A DNA stretch of 64,000 nt from JAOABC01 sp041287495. Its GTDB lineage: Bacteria > Aquificota > Aquificia > Aquificales > Hydrogenothermaceae. The DNA lies in contig JBEULE010000033.1 of the NCBI GenBank assembly GCA_041287495.1, positions 4,030 to 68,029 of the forward strand. The letters are read 5' to 3'. Shown here piece after piece: positions 34,327-43,745 of the stretch. The stretch's first letter is position 1; each line of letters opens with the position of its first letter. Below the pieces are notes generated by a model. It saw nothing but the letters and a program-made list of their open reading frames with translations. It was not told where the DNA came from and did no database searches. The translations under genes were made by a program, and so were the position numbers.

Positions 34327-34827
34327 CTAGATAGATTTCTTCTTTTCCTTTATTGAAAGATAAACATTGTCAAGTAAATCACTTATAGTTTGACTGTAAT
34401 TTTGAGCTTTATCATCTAGATTTTTGTCCTCAAAGATTATATCCCAAATGTAAGGATTATTTCCTACTACGGCAGTTCCATCTCCAAGGTCATATATAAC
34501 CAAACTTACATTTATGTAAGCTAAAGCTATAGGATTAAGGTTTATTAACTGTTCTATCTCTTTTTGAGAGTATATATTAACTAAAAAAGTCCTGTTATCT
34601 GTATAGATTTGTGAAACAGAAAATCCATACTTAGAAGCTACAAAACTAAACTCTGTAATAAATTCCTGTGGTTTTATCTTTGGGTATGCTTTTTGTATAA
34701 CAAGGTCTTTCCTAACTGTATCTACAGCTTTGTTATAAACAAAAAAGTAAATGAAAAATAGAGTTGCAACTATACCAAAGCCTGTAATAACTATGAAGGG
34801 GATGTTTTTAGTTGTTTTGGTTTCCAT
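34327..34827 (-). CDS. Membrane-anchored DUF302-like protein
   Basis: 166 residues. An N-terminal membrane helix (FIVITGFGIVATLFFIYFFVY, about 10-32) is followed by a ~120-residue soluble domain. Its pattern (YGFSVSQIYTD, then NPIALAYINVSLVIYDLGDGTAVVGNN, and the C-terminal helix ISDLLDNVYLSI) resembles the DUF302 fold. That fold is seen in proteins near respiratory and sulfur genes and has no settled function. The first 20 bases overlap a small membrane-protein gene, so the two are translated together. Confidence 0.6.
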   Translation of the reverse strand: METKTTKNIPFIVITGFGIVATLFFIYFFVYNKAVDTVRKDLVIQKAYPKIKPQEFITEFSFVASKYGFSVSQIYTDNRTFLVNIYSQKEIEQLINLNPIALAYINVSLVIYDLGDGTAVVGNNPYIWDIIFEDKNLDDKAQNYSQTISDLLDNVYLSIKEKKKSI

Positions 34828-34975
34828 TTTCCATCTGTTGATTCTTCTTTTTTTCCTTTTCTTCGTTATAACTTGCCTTTATAGATAGTCCCCAAAGAAG
34901 TCCAACTATAATAACCATCCATGTGAAGAATATAATTCCTCCAAGCTCAAACCAATCTGCTAATTTATCTTCCAT
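34808..34975 (-). CDS. Small single-helix membrane protein
   Basis: 55 residues, shorter than the usual cut-off. It starts at ATG 34975 with a strong GGAGG seven bases upstream. Sequence: MEDKLADWFELGG, then a membrane helix (IIFFTWMVIIVGLLWGLSI), then a Lys/Glu/Asn-rich tail ending QMENGNQNN. The last codons overlap the start of the DUF302-like gene by 20 bases. The aromatic-rich helix and partner recall small accessory subunits of respiratory complexes, but I cannot name a family. Confidence 0.6.
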   Translation of the reverse strand: MEDKLADWFELGGIIFFTWMVIIVGLLWGLSIKASYNEEKEKKKNQQMENGNQNN

Positions 34976-34995
34976 AACCAAACCTCCAACCTAAA

Positions 34996-35976
34996 TTATA
35001 CAGATGCTAAAACTTCTCTATATAGATGTTCTTTTGATTTTTGTATAAGTTGATTTTTTATCTCGTAGTAATCTCCTATGATTTTACATCCAGCAGCGTC
35101 TTTATGTCCTCCACCACCAAAGTATGAAGCTATCTGTTGAACATTTATATTTCCTTTTCCTCTTAGAGATACTCTCCATGTTTTCAGGTCTTCTTTCTGT
35201 ATCATAAGTATTGCAACTTCTACACCTTCTATACTCTTTGCAAAATTTACAAATCCTTCTGTTTCTTCTTCTAATGCTAAACATTCTTTTATAAAGTCTC
35301 TAAAAACTGTCAGTATTGCAATCTTACCTTCTACATGTAGCTCTAATGTTGATAATGTTTTCTGTAATAGTTTTATCGTTGAAAGTTTGTTTCTTTCAAA
35401 TACCATCTTTGAAATATAGGATGGGTCTACTCCTTTTGACACCAAGAATTTTGCAGTATCAAATGTCTTCTCATCTGTGTTGTTATATCTAAAGCTTCCA
35501 GTATCTGTTATAAGTCCAGTATACAAACATGTTGCTATATCTTTATCTATTAACTCTTCATTCCACTGTCTTAGTATCTGTGTTACTATAAATGTTGTTG
35601 ATGGACTTGCTACTTCTACATAGTCGTATATACTTTCAAACTCTCCACCTCTATGATGATCTATTCTTATAACCTCTTTTGCTTTAATTTCAATTCCAGA
35701 TCTTCCTTTATGTGCAGCATCAACGAGAACAGCAACATTAAATGTCTTATCTATGGGTAGTTTTTTAATCTTATCTACAGCTGGTAAAAAGTTATATATA
35801 TATGGTACATCGTCTTTCATTGCTACTGTTACATTTTTGTTTAACTTCTTTAAAAAAAGGTATAAACTTAGCATACTCCCTATACCATCACCATCTGGAT
35901 TTTCATGGGTAAATATGAGTATCTCCCCTTCTTCTCTTTTTAATCTCTCTATTATCGGAACAGTATAAGTATACAT
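34996..35976 (-). CDS. nrnA: DHH phosphoesterase, NrnA-like
   Basis: 326 residues. DHH domain motifs: IFTHENPDGDGIGSMLSLYLFL, AVLVDAAHKGR, VIRIDHHRGGEF and a C-terminal DHHA1 domain with GGGGHKDAAGCKI. NrnA enzymes degrade nano-RNAs of 2-5 nucleotides and dephosphorylate pAp from sulfate assimilation. Bifunctional roles are usual; the substrate cannot be refined here. It lies 13 bases after the exonuclease gene in the hemB-exonuclease-nrnA run. Confidence 0.9.
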   Translation of the reverse strand: MYTYTVPIIERLKREEGEILIFTHENPDGDGIGSMLSLYLFLKKLNKNVTVAMKDDVPYIYNFLPAVDKIKKLPIDKTFNVAVLVDAAHKGRSGIEIKAKEVIRIDHHRGGEFESIYDYVEVASPSTTFIVTQILRQWNEELIDKDIATCLYTGLITDTGSFRYNNTDEKTFDTAKFLVSKGVDPSYISKMVFERNKLSTIKLLQKTLSTLELHVEGKIAILTVFRDFIKECLALEEETEGFVNFAKSIEGVEVAILMIQKEDLKTWRVSLRGKGNINVQQIASYFGGGGHKDAAGCKIIGDYYEIKNQLIQKSKEHLYREVLASV

Positions 35977-35989
35977 TTTCCCACTCCTC

Positions 35990-36874
35990 TTAGAAAAGAG
36001 TTTTTTGTTTTATCTCTTCCTTTGACTTGTTTTTTTCAATATCTTTCATAAGTGATTTAAATCCAAGTTCCTCAAATATCTGTTTTAATTTAATTAAATC
36101 TGGTTTTCCCTTTTTGAGGTCTTCAATGTTTAAATCAAGTTGTGCTTGGTATAAACTTACAAGCTGTTTTGATTTTTCTATCGTTTCTCTGTCTGTATTT
36201 TCAAAGAATTTTCTGTATTTTTCTGGTAGTTTATCCAAATTTTGTAGTATGTTTTCAATAGAGCCGTAATTACTTAAAATTTCGGAAGCTGTTTTTGGAC
36301 CTATACCTTTTATTCCAGGAATATTATCTACAGGGTCTCCTATCAATGTTAGATAATCAACAAACTGGAGTGGCTCTATACCGTATTTTTCTTTTATTTT
36401 TTGTGAATTGTATAAGATTTCACTTACTGGATTAAAAACTTTGATTTTATCATCTATAAGCTGTAACATATCTTTATCAGGTGTTACTACTATAACTTCA
36501 AATCCTTTTTTTTCTGCATCTTTTGCTAATGTAGCAATAATATCATCTGCTTCAAATCCTTCTTTTTTTACTATTTTTATATTCAGTGTATTTAAAATCT
36601 CTTCTATATAAGGTATCTGTATTGATAGACTGTCTGGAGTTTCTCTTCTGTTTGCCTTATACTCTTTAAACTGCTTATGTCTTATAGTTTTTCCTTTTGA
36701 GTCAAAAACGGCTGCTATATACTCCGGATTGAAATCATTTAGGAGTTTTAATAACATTCTGACAAATCCGTATACGGCTCCTGTTGGAATACCTTTTGAA
36801 GAAGTTAGAGGCGGAAGAGCATAAAAAGCTCTGTATATGTAGGAAGAAGAGTCTATCAGAAGCAATCTCTTCAT
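35990..36874 (-). CDS. Stand-alone 5'-3' exonuclease (DNA polymerase I N-terminal domain type)
   Basis: 294 residues equal to the flap-endonuclease part of DNA polymerase I: LLLIDSSSYIYRAFYALPPLTSSKGIPTGAVYGF at the N-terminus, KGKTIRHKQFKEYKANR, acidic cluster EGFEADDIIATLAKDAEKKG and VVTPDKDMLQLI, and helix-hairpin-helix LIGDPVDNIPGIKGIGPKTASEIL. No polymerase domain follows. In Aquificales the polymerase I lacks this domain, so a separate protein probably removes RNA primers. Overlaps hemB by 4 bases. Confidence 0.9.
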   Translation of the reverse strand: MKRLLLIDSSSYIYRAFYALPPLTSSKGIPTGAVYGFVRMLLKLLNDFNPEYIAAVFDSKGKTIRHKQFKEYKANRRETPDSLSIQIPYIEEILNTLNIKIVKKEGFEADDIIATLAKDAEKKGFEVIVVTPDKDMLQLIDDKIKVFNPVSEILYNSQKIKEKYGIEPLQFVDYLTLIGDPVDNIPGIKGIGPKTASEILSNYGSIENILQNLDKLPEKYRKFFENTDRETIEKSKQLVSLYQAQLDLNIEDLKKGKPDLIKLKQIFEELGFKSLMKDIEKNKSKEEIKQKTLF

Positions 36875-37845
36875 TGTTTTAATATCTTTGCTACCTCCTT
36901 TGCAAAGTATGTTATTATTATATCAGCTCCGGCTCTCTTCATTGATAAGAGAGTTTCCATTATAACCTTTTTCTCGTCTATCCAGCCAAGTTTTCCGGCT
37001 GCTTTAATCATAGAGTATTCACCACTTACATTGTAAGCTGCAACAGGCAACAAAAACCTGTCTTTTATATCTCTTATTATATCAAGGTAAGAAAGAGCCG
37101 GTTTTACCATGACTATATCTGCACCTTCCTGTATATCTAACTCTACTTCTCTTATGGCTTCTCTTCTGTTAGCTGGGTCCATCTGATAACTTCTTCTATC
37201 TCCAAATGCCGGTGTAGAATCTGCTGCTTCCCTAAATGGTCCGTAATATGAAGATGCAAACTTTGCAGAGTAAGCCATTATTGGAATATGGTAAAATCCT
37301 TCACTGTCAAGTGCTTCCCTTATCGTTTTAACAACACCATCCATCATTCCAGATGGTGCTACCATATCAGCTCCGGCTTTTACGTGAGAGATTACCTGTT
37401 TCCTTGTATTTTCCAGAGTTTTGTCGTTATCTACATCGTGGTTATGTAAAACTCCACAGTGTCCGTGGGAAGTGTATTCACAGAAACATACATCTGTAAT
37501 AACATAAAGCTGTGGATAGTTCTGTTTTATGTATCTGACGGCTTTCTGAATAATCCCCTCTTCATTCCAAGTGTTTGACCCAACTTCATCTTTATGGGAA
37601 GGGATACCAAAAAGTAAAACAGCCGGAATATTAAGATTTACAACCTCATCAAGTTCCTTTGACAGTCTATCAATTGAGTATCTGTATATACCCGGCATAG
37701 ATGGAATTTCTTTCTCTATGTTTTCTCCATCTTCCACAAATATAGGATAGATTAAATCATTGACAGATAAAACCGTTTCTCTAACCAACCTTCTTATGTT
37801 TTCATTTTTCCTCAAACGTCTTAATCTGTTTATGGGAAAACTCAT
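36871..37845 (-). CDS. hemB: Porphobilinogen synthase (delta-aminolevulinate dehydratase)
   Basis: Joins two 5-aminolevulinates to porphobilinogen in heme synthesis. 324 residues. The zinc-type cysteine cluster is present (VCFCEYTSHGHCG). The Schiff-base lysines are in AYSAKFASSYYGPFREAA and VKPALSYLDIIRD. N-terminal arm RLRRLRKNENIRRLVRETVLS. Cytosolic octamer in characterised members. It overlaps the exonuclease gene at its 3' end, an unrelated pairing typical of scrambled operons. Confidence 0.96.
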   Translation of the reverse strand: MSFPINRLRRLRKNENIRRLVRETVLSVNDLIYPIFVEDGENIEKEIPSMPGIYRYSIDRLSKELDEVVNLNIPAVLLFGIPSHKDEVGSNTWNEEGIIQKAVRYIKQNYPQLYVITDVCFCEYTSHGHCGVLHNHDVDNDKTLENTRKQVISHVKAGADMVAPSGMMDGVVKTIREALDSEGFYHIPIMAYSAKFASSYYGPFREAADSTPAFGDRRSYQMDPANRREAIREVELDIQEGADIVMVKPALSYLDIIRDIKDRFLLPVAAYNVSGEYSMIKAAGKLGWIDEKKVIMETLLSMKRAGADIIITYFAKEVAKILKQ

Positions 37846-37863
37846 CTCTTCTCCAAATAAGGA

Positions 37864-38292
37864 TTAATAGTTTCTCTCTACTTTCTCACCTTCACAAATT
37901 TCTTTTATTTGGTCTTTTACAAGTTTTCCATTTTCATAAATCTTTTCGTGAACTTTATGACATTTTGTCTTTGCATCGTATCCCATTGGTTCTGCCTCAT
38001 ACACACCTCTTCCATCCTCTGTCTGATATCTAACAGGTCTGTTTGATTGAACTGCTTCAACTGCTCCTCTCTTTGCTATCTCTGATATGGTAGCTCCGGC
38101 TATAGCACCTAAAACTCCGCCTATAACTCCACCTTTCCATTTGTTTCCACTTGTCAAGATAGCACCAGCTGTTGCACCTGTTACAGCTCCAATCAATCCA
38201 CCTTCATAGGTTGTTTGAGATGGTCTGTAAGTTTCCGCACAACTTGTCACTAAAAAAGCACCAACTACAGTTAAAGCTACAACTTTTTTCAT
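37864..38292 (-). CDS. Glycine-zipper outer-membrane lipoprotein
   Basis: 142 residues with a lipoprotein signal (MKKVVALTVVGAFLVTSC; lipobox LVTSC at residues 14-18). A glycine-zipper segment follows (GGLIGAVTGATAGAIL...GGVIGGVLGAIAGATI), as in the SlyB/YMGG-like envelope proteins. The C-terminal domain contains two Cys (TKCHKV and KEICEG) and could form a disulfide. Role in envelope integrity is inferred from the family only. AGGAGG precedes the ATG. Lies 11 bases after rsmE. Confidence 0.8.
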   Translation of the reverse strand: MKKVVALTVVGAFLVTSCAETYRPSQTTYEGGLIGAVTGATAGAILTSGNKWKGGVIGGVLGAIAGATISEIAKRGAVEAVQSNRPVRYQTEDGRGVYEAEPMGYDAKTKCHKVHEKIYENGKLVKDQIKEICEGEKVERNY

Positions 38293-38303
38293 ATTAAAAC
38301 CTC

Positions 38304-39002
38304 CTATTCAAATTTAAATTTTATCTGACATAATGATACTATTATAGCAGTTTCCATTTTTAGAATGTAATCACCCAGAGACAGTGGCATAAAGCCTTTT
38401 TCTTTAAGAAAATTTATCTCACCTTCTTCAAATCCACCTTCTGGACCTATTATAACTGATACATTGCTTACTTGTGGAAAATCTAAATTTTTCAATTTAC
38501 TTTCCTTTTCTTTCTCATAGAATACCACTCTTAACTTATCTTCACTTTTAATATTAGTCAGATTTATAGGATTTTCAATAATTACTGGAAATAGTCTCTT
38601 ACACTGCTTTATTGATTGTAGAGCTATCTTTTCCCATTTTCCTTTTTTCTTTAAGATATCAGAATGTTTTACAGCAGATCTTTTTGATATTACCGGAATA
38701 AATCTCTTTACACCTAATTGTGAGATTGATTCTATAACATCATCAACCTTTGAAAGTTGATTAGGCATACACAGATATAGATTTATATTTAGTTTATCTT
38801 CAGGAATTTCTACTTTCTTTAGTTGTTTTAGGACTGCCTGTTTTTTTGTTATCTGTAAAATCTTGCCTTCATAGACATTTCCCTGAAGATCGTTAACTTC
38901 TACGGTATCACCTTCTTTTAACCTTAAAACTTTAAGATGGTGAAATTCATCATCTTCAATGATCAGATATTCTCCTTCTTTTCTTCCCAAAAGTCTATAC
39001 AT
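38304..39002 (-). CDS. rsmE: 16S rRNA (uracil1498-N3)-methyltransferase
   Basis: 232 residues. PUA-like N-terminal domain (HHLKVLRLKEGDTVEVNDLQGNVYEGKI) and SPOUT methyltransferase domain with the knot motifs VSVIIGPEGGFEEGEINFLKEKGF and SLGDYILKMETAIIVSL. The last motif carries the conserved LG..ILR/KxETA signature of RsmE. RsmE methylates U1498 of 16S rRNA. It directly follows the ABC permease gene with no gap. Confidence 0.94.
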   Translation of the reverse strand: MYRLLGRKEGEYLIIEDDEFHHLKVLRLKEGDTVEVNDLQGNVYEGKILQITKKQAVLKQLKKVEIPEDKLNINLYLCMPNQLSKVDDVIESISQLGVKRFIPVISKRSAVKHSDILKKKGKWEKIALQSIKQCKRLFPVIIENPINLTNIKSEDKLRVVFYEKEKESKLKNLDFPQVSNVSVIIGPEGGFEEGEINFLKEKGFMPLSLGDYILKMETAIIVSLCQIKFKFE

Positions 39003-39812
39003 CTACTTAAAAAACCTCTTTACAGCTGTAATAACAAAAAATATAACAGAGTAAACCATAACGATGGTGGATCCGGATGGCAGATTAAACTCAAAGGATA
39101 TAAATATACCGGTTATAACGACAAATATACTTACAATTATAGAAGATATAATTATATTTCTGTAATGCCAGAAAACCTGTGAAGATGTTGCAGTAGGTAG
39201 TATCATCATTGCAGAGGCAAGTATAGAACCTACAAGTTTTATAGACAGAACTATTGCTATTGCCATTAAAACTATTAGGCTGTAATACAGAAAGTCTGTT
39301 TTCACTCCGGATACTTTTGCTACCTCCTCATCAAAACAGCAGTATAGTAATCTCTGAAAGTATATGTATAGAAAACCAAAAGATATAACTGTAAATATTC
39401 CGAGTATAGTTATATCTTCCCTTGTTATAGTAAGAATATTTCCAAATAGAAAACTGAATAAATCCGAATTATAGTTATTTGAAAGTGATATGAGAATAAC
39501 ACCAAAAGCCATAGAGAAAGACAATAGGATACCTATAGATATATCTTCGTGAAATTTTCCTTTCCTACTTAGAAAACCTATCAAAACTCCAACCAGTATA
39601 GCGAATATACTTCCGGTTATAGAGGGAGATATTCCGGTAAGATAGCCTATTGCTAATCCTCCGAATGCCGCATGGGATATTCCCACGTTTATAAAAGACC
39701 ATTTTTTAACGTATATAAAGAGAGATAAAACGGACAGTAAAATAGCAAGGATTAATCCACCTATAACTGCATTGAGTATAAAGTCTGTTGTAAGTAACTC
39801 TAAAATACTCAA
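39003..39812 (-). CDS. Metal ABC transporter permease (ZnuB/MntB family)
   Basis: 269 residues and about eight membrane helices. Family motif region: FINVGISHAAFGGLAIGYLTG near the N-terminus and SGVKTDFLYYSLIVLMAIAIVLSIKLVGSILASAMMILPTATS, characteristic of ABC-3 permeases for Zn, Mn or Fe. Overlaps the ATPase gene by 4 bases. No substrate-binding protein gene is adjacent, so it must be elsewhere and metal choice cannot be told. Confidence 0.9.
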   Translation of the reverse strand: MSILELLTTDFILNAVIGGLILAILLSVLSLFIYVKKWSFINVGISHAAFGGLAIGYLTGISPSITGSIFAILVGVLIGFLSRKGKFHEDISIGILLSFSMAFGVILISLSNNYNSDLFSFLFGNILTITREDITILGIFTVISFGFLYIYFQRLLYCCFDEEVAKVSGVKTDFLYYSLIVLMAIAIVLSIKLVGSILASAMMILPTATSSQVFWHYRNIIISSIIVSIFVVITGIFISFEFNLPSGSTIVMVYSVIFFVITAVKRFFK

Positions 39813-40588
39813 TGTTTGAAACCTTCCAAAAGTTTATCCGGCGTAAAATGTTGGCATGTTATACACTCCGGAGAGTGGATAACTAAATTTACATCAGAGT
39901 CATACAACTGACTTAAAACATTAGTTTGGAAGAAATCTTTCGGTTTACCGAAGAAATGTAATTTTCTGTTTAGACCTACTACTTTATGGACATAGTTTGC
40001 TACTACACCTATATCGTGGGATACCATTATAACGGTTATACCTTTCTCTTGGTTTATCTTCTTTAAAAACTCATAAAAATTTTCCTGAGCTACCATATCT
40101 ATACCTGTAGAAGGTTCATCAAGTATCAATAGCTTTGGCTGGGAAATTAGTGCCCTTGCTATCATTATTCTCTGCTGTTGCCCTCCGGATAACTTTCCAA
40201 AAGGATGATTTTCAAAACCTTCCATACCTACATACTTTATATACTCTATGGATCTTTTTAATTTTTGACTTTTTTGTATTTTTTCATTTATAAGTCCAAA
40301 CATAACTACATCCAAAGCACTTACGGGAAAATCTCTTTCATATGAGGATTTTTGAGGGAGATAGCCAACCTTACCTTCTCCTATAAACTCTTTTGGACTT
40401 TTACCATCTATATATACAACACCAGAGGAAGGTTTTATAAATCCAAGTAAAGTTTTTACAAGTGTAGTTTTACCTCCACCGTTTGGTCCTACAATTGCAA
40501 CTATCTCTCCATCTTCTATATCCAGATTAATATCCTCTATTATTATCTTTCCATCTATTATTACTGTTAAACCTTTAATCGTTATCAT
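39809..40588 (-). CDS. Metal ABC transporter ATP-binding protein (ZnuC-like)
   Basis: 259-residue ABC ATPase: Walker A GPNGGGKTTLVK, Q-loop GYLPQKSSYERDFPVSALDVV, signature KLSGGQQQRIMIARAL, Walker B KLLILDEPSTGID and switch VSHDIG. The PVSALDVVMFGL region is typical of ZnuC/MntA-type ATPases. The C-terminal extension has several metal-ligand residues (VIHSPECITCQHFTP) that could sense metal, which is speculation. Forms the transporter with the following permease gene; one base overlaps the upstream dehydrogenase stop. Confidence 0.9.
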   Translation of the reverse strand: MITIKGLTVIIDGKIIIEDINLDIEDGEIVAIVGPNGGGKTTLVKTLLGFIKPSSGVVYIDGKSPKEFIGEGKVGYLPQKSSYERDFPVSALDVVMFGLINEKIQKSQKLKRSIEYIKYVGMEGFENHPFGKLSGGQQQRIMIARALISQPKLLILDEPSTGIDMVAQENFYEFLKKINQEKGITVIMVSHDIGVVANYVHKVVGLNRKLHFFGKPKDFFQTNVLSQLYDSDVNLVIHSPECITCQHFTPDKLLEGFKH

Positions 40589-41616
40589 TAATCTATCCTT
40601 ACAACTATCTTTCCAAAAAACTGTCTGCTGAGTAATTTTTCGTAAGCTTTTTTGACATCTTCTAAACTATAAACACTGTCTATAACTGGCTTTAACTTCT
40701 GAGGGAAAAGTTTTATAAGAGTTGCAAACTCTCCCTTTGTTCCCATATATACACCGTGGATGGTAAGATTTTTACCAAATATATATCTTAAATTTATATT
40801 TACCTCTGCTCCTGTTGTAGAACCAAAGGTTATAACTTTTCCTCCTCTTTTTGTACATGAAAGAGATTTAGAAAAAGTTTCTGCACCTATATGGTCTACA
40901 ACTATATCACACAGTTTTCCATCTGTATACTCTTTAACCTTTGAAACAAAATCCTGTTTTTTATAGTTTATAACAAAATCAGCTCCTAACTGCTTAACCT
41001 TTTCTTCTTTCCATTTATCTCCGACTGTAGTTATAACTGTGGAACCGTATAGTTTTGCTATCTGTATTAAAGCTGTACCAACTCCAGAAGTCCCTCCATG
41101 TATGAGAACAGTATCAGAAGGTTTTACTCCGGCTCTTGTTACCAAAGAATGCCAAGATGTTATGTAGGTTATTGGAATGCAGCTTGCCTCTTCAAAGGTA
41201 AGATTATCCGGAATTTTAAAAACATTTATAGCTGGTACTTTAACATACTCTGCAGATACACCATTATCTATTGTTCCTAAAGGTCTGAATTTATCACATT
41301 CGTTGTCTTTTCCAGCCAAACATTTTTCACATTGACCACATGATAACCCAGAAAATATCACTACCCTATCTCCCTCTTTCACATTAGTAACACCTTTGCC
41401 TACTTCTTCCACAATACCAGCTCCATCAGATGCAAATATGTGAGGCAGTGGTATATCCATGGGATATTTTCCTTCCATAACCCATATATCAAGATGGTTA
41501 AGTGAAAATGCTTTTACTCTTACAAGGACCTCACCTTCTTCTATAGTAGGTTTTGGTAAATCTCCTATCTTAATTGATTTATACCCATTTAGCTCTTCAT
41601 AGTATGCAGCTTTCAT
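40588..41616 (-). CDS. Zinc-binding alcohol dehydrogenase / quinone oxidoreductase family (MDR)
   Basis: 342 residues of the medium-chain dehydrogenase/reductase superfamily. The GroES-like N-terminal domain holds the structural zinc cysteines (CGQCEKCLAGKDNEC). The NAD(P)-binding domain starts DTVLIHGGTSGVGTALIQIAKLYG. The AxxGVGTA form of the nucleotide loop leans towards quinone/enoyl reductases. Where alcohol dehydrogenases carry the catalytic-zinc Cys, this sequence has no obvious equivalent (KAFSLNHLDIWVMEG), so catalytic zinc is doubtful. Substrate unknown. Confidence 0.85.
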   Translation of the reverse strand: MKAAYYEELNGYKSIKIGDLPKPTIEEGEVLVRVKAFSLNHLDIWVMEGKYPMDIPLPHIFASDGAGIVEEVGKGVTNVKEGDRVVIFSGLSCGQCEKCLAGKDNECDKFRPLGTIDNGVSAEYVKVPAINVFKIPDNLTFEEASCIPITYITSWHSLVTRAGVKPSDTVLIHGGTSGVGTALIQIAKLYGSTVITTVGDKWKEEKVKQLGADFVINYKKQDFVSKVKEYTDGKLCDIVVDHIGAETFSKSLSCTKRGGKVITFGSTTGAEVNINLRYIFGKNLTIHGVYMGTKGEFATLIKLFPQKLKPVIDSVYSLEDVKKAYEKLLSRQFFGKIVVRID

Positions 41617-41680
41617 AATTACCCCCTAAAACTTTTGGCTGTGATATTATATTACAAATCCCTACTGAGGAAAAATACCT

Positions 41681-42313
41681 ATGCTTGAATATTTTCTTGT
41701 CTTTCTTGGTGGTTTCTTAGGGTCATATCACTGTATAGGTATGTGTGGATTTATACCTTCTTTGATTATTTATAAACATTTTTGGGTAGATAATTTACTT
41801 TATAACTTAGGAAGAATATTTACATACTCATTTTTAGGATTTTTAGCCGGATTTCTTGGAATGTATTTTCACAGTATAGAGTTCCAATATTTTCAAAAAG
41901 GACTCTCTCTAATATTAGGTATAGGTATGATAATTTTTGGACTTCAGATTACCGGGAATATAAAAGAAAAGGGAGTTCCTTTCTTAGATCCTGTATTTAA
42001 TGCTATCTCCGATTTCTTATATCAATTTCGTAGTTCTCCTTTTTTCTTAGGTATGTTTAACGGTTTTTTGCCATGCCCTCTTGTTTATGCTTTTTTGATA
42101 AAAGCTGTTATAGATAAAGACCCTATTAAAGGTATGTTAACTATGGCTATTTTTGGACTTGGAACTGTTCCGGCTATGTTATTTTCTGCAAAAATTATAA
42201 ATCTGATATCTCCTTACACAAGAAAAAATCTTGTCAGATTTGCTGGAATTATAGTAATTTTATTTGGAATATGGACTATACTTCGTGGTTTTGGTATAGG
42301 TCATCACCACTAA
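41681..42313 (+). CDS. SafE/TauE-like (DsbD_2-type) membrane protein
   Basis: 210 residues with about six membrane helices and a C-terminal GIGHHH. The motif GSYHCIGMCGFIPSL matches the conserved G(S)xHCxGMCG signature of the sulfite exporter TauE/SafE-like group (DsbD_2 domain). That group often sits next to cbb3 oxidase genes and is linked to copper or cytochrome c maturation. The conserved Cys pair and terminal histidines suggest metal handling, which is inference. A divergent promoter region (41617-41680) separates it from the dehydrogenase. Confidence 0.75.
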   Translation: MLEYFLVFLGGFLGSYHCIGMCGFIPSLIIYKHFWVDNLLYNLGRIFTYSFLGFLAGFLGMYFHSIEFQYFQKGLSLILGIGMIIFGLQITGNIKEKGVPFLDPVFNAISDFLYQFRSSPFFLGMFNGFLPCPLVYAFLIKAVIDKDPIKGMLTMAIFGLGTVPAMLFSAKIINLISPYTRKNLVRFAGIIVILFGIWTILRGFGIGHHH

Positions 42314-42328
42314 CTTTGGGGGCTTAAT

Positions 42329-43723
42329 ATGATAGTTCAATCTTTCGGTGGAGTTGAAGGCGTTACTGGTTCCTGTCATTTAGTTAAGGTAGGAAAGTTA
42401 AACATCCTTATAGACTGTGGGATGTTTCAAGGTTTAGATGAGGATAAAAACTACGAAAATTTTGAATTTGACCCATCTATTATAGATTACTTAATCCTTA
42501 CCCATTTTCATATAGACCACTGTGGAAGAATACCTCTCTTAGTTAAATATGGATTCAAAGGAAAAATAATCTCAACAAAACCTACATACCATATCACACG
42601 TATAATGTTATTAGATGCGGCAAATGTAATGAGAGAAGAGTATAAAACAAAACTGAAAAAAGCTATGAGGAAAGGGACTCCAGAGGAAGTTAATCCTCCT
42701 TTATACGATGAGAATGATGTTTTTGCAGCTATGGATTATTTTAAAATTATACTGGATTATAATCAACCTTTTAGTTTATCGAAAGATGTAAAGATAGTTT
42801 TGAAAAATGCCGGACATATACTTGGGTCAGCATATGTTGAGATGTATGTAAATTTAGGTTATCAGGAAAAGAAAATTATATTCTCTGGAGATTTAGGAAC
42901 AGATAATAAACTGGTAATAAAACCTATAGAATATCCCTCTGAGGCAGATGTAGTATTTATTGAGTCAACATACGGAAACAGGAACCACAAACCATTGGAA
43001 GAGTCTATTAAAGAGTTTAAAACAGCAATAATAGAAAGTTTTAAAGATGGTGGAAATGTAGTTATCCCAACCTTTGCATTAGAGAGAGCTCAGGAGATAC
43101 TATACATTTTGAGAAAGATGTATGATGCCGGAGAACTTCCTAAATGTAAAGTTTTTCTAGATAGTCCTCTTGCAATATCTGCAACAAGATTATTTTTACA
43201 ATTTCCAGAATATCTCAACGAAGAAACAAGAAGTTTGATAGATAAGAGTTATAACCCATTTGTTTTTTCAGATGTCTATTTTACAACCTCTGTGGAAGAG
43301 TCTCGGAAGATTAACGAGATTGAAAGTAATGCCATAATCCTTGCAGGTAGTGGGATGTGTAATGGAGGAAGAATAAAACATCATTTAAAACATAACCTAT
43401 GGAGAGAAAACTCATCTGTTGTGTTTGTAGGTTATCAGGCAGTTGGAACACTTGGAAGACAGATAGTAGATGGTGCAAAGAAAGTTAAGATATACGGAGA
43501 AGATATAGCTGTTAAGGCAAAAATCTACACTATCAATGGTTTTTCAGCCCATGCAGACCAATCTGGATTACTAAAATTTTTAAAATCCTGTGCTAATCTT
43601 CAATTAGCATATCTAATCCATGGTGAGCCAGAGATTATGGAAGAGTTCAAAGAAGTTATAGAGAAAGGTATAGGTATAAAATCTCACATTGTAAAAAAAT
43701 CGGAATACGTATATATTAATTAG
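42329..43723 (+). CDS. Metallo-beta-lactamase/beta-CASP RNA nuclease family protein
   Basis: 464 residues. MBL motif HFHIDHCGRIP with two-zinc ligands, VTGSCHLVKVGKLNILIDCGMFQG at the start, and NAGHILGSAYVEM. The beta-CASP insertion holds motif A (STYGNRNHK), B (PTFALERAQEILYIL) and C-like segments (GSGMCNGGRIKHHL). The RMMBL C-terminal region has GFSAHADQSGLLKFL. These enzymes are Zn-dependent endo/exoribonucleases related to CPSF73. Only 15 bases follow the SafE-like gene. Confidence 0.9.
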   Translation: MIVQSFGGVEGVTGSCHLVKVGKLNILIDCGMFQGLDEDKNYENFEFDPSIIDYLILTHFHIDHCGRIPLLVKYGFKGKIISTKPTYHITRIMLLDAANVMREEYKTKLKKAMRKGTPEEVNPPLYDENDVFAAMDYFKIILDYNQPFSLSKDVKIVLKNAGHILGSAYVEMYVNLGYQEKKIIFSGDLGTDNKLVIKPIEYPSEADVVFIESTYGNRNHKPLEESIKEFKTAIIESFKDGGNVVIPTFALERAQEILYILRKMYDAGELPKCKVFLDSPLAISATRLFLQFPEYLNEETRSLIDKSYNPFVFSDVYFTTSVEESRKINEIESNAIILAGSGMCNGGRIKHHLKHNLWRENSSVVFVGYQAVGTLGRQIVDGAKKVKIYGEDIAVKAKIYTINGFSAHADQSGLLKFLKSCANLQLAYLIHGEPEIMEEFKEVIEKGIGIKSHIVKKSEYVYIN

Positions 43724-43745
43724 GTAAGAAATTGGAGGTCTAAAA

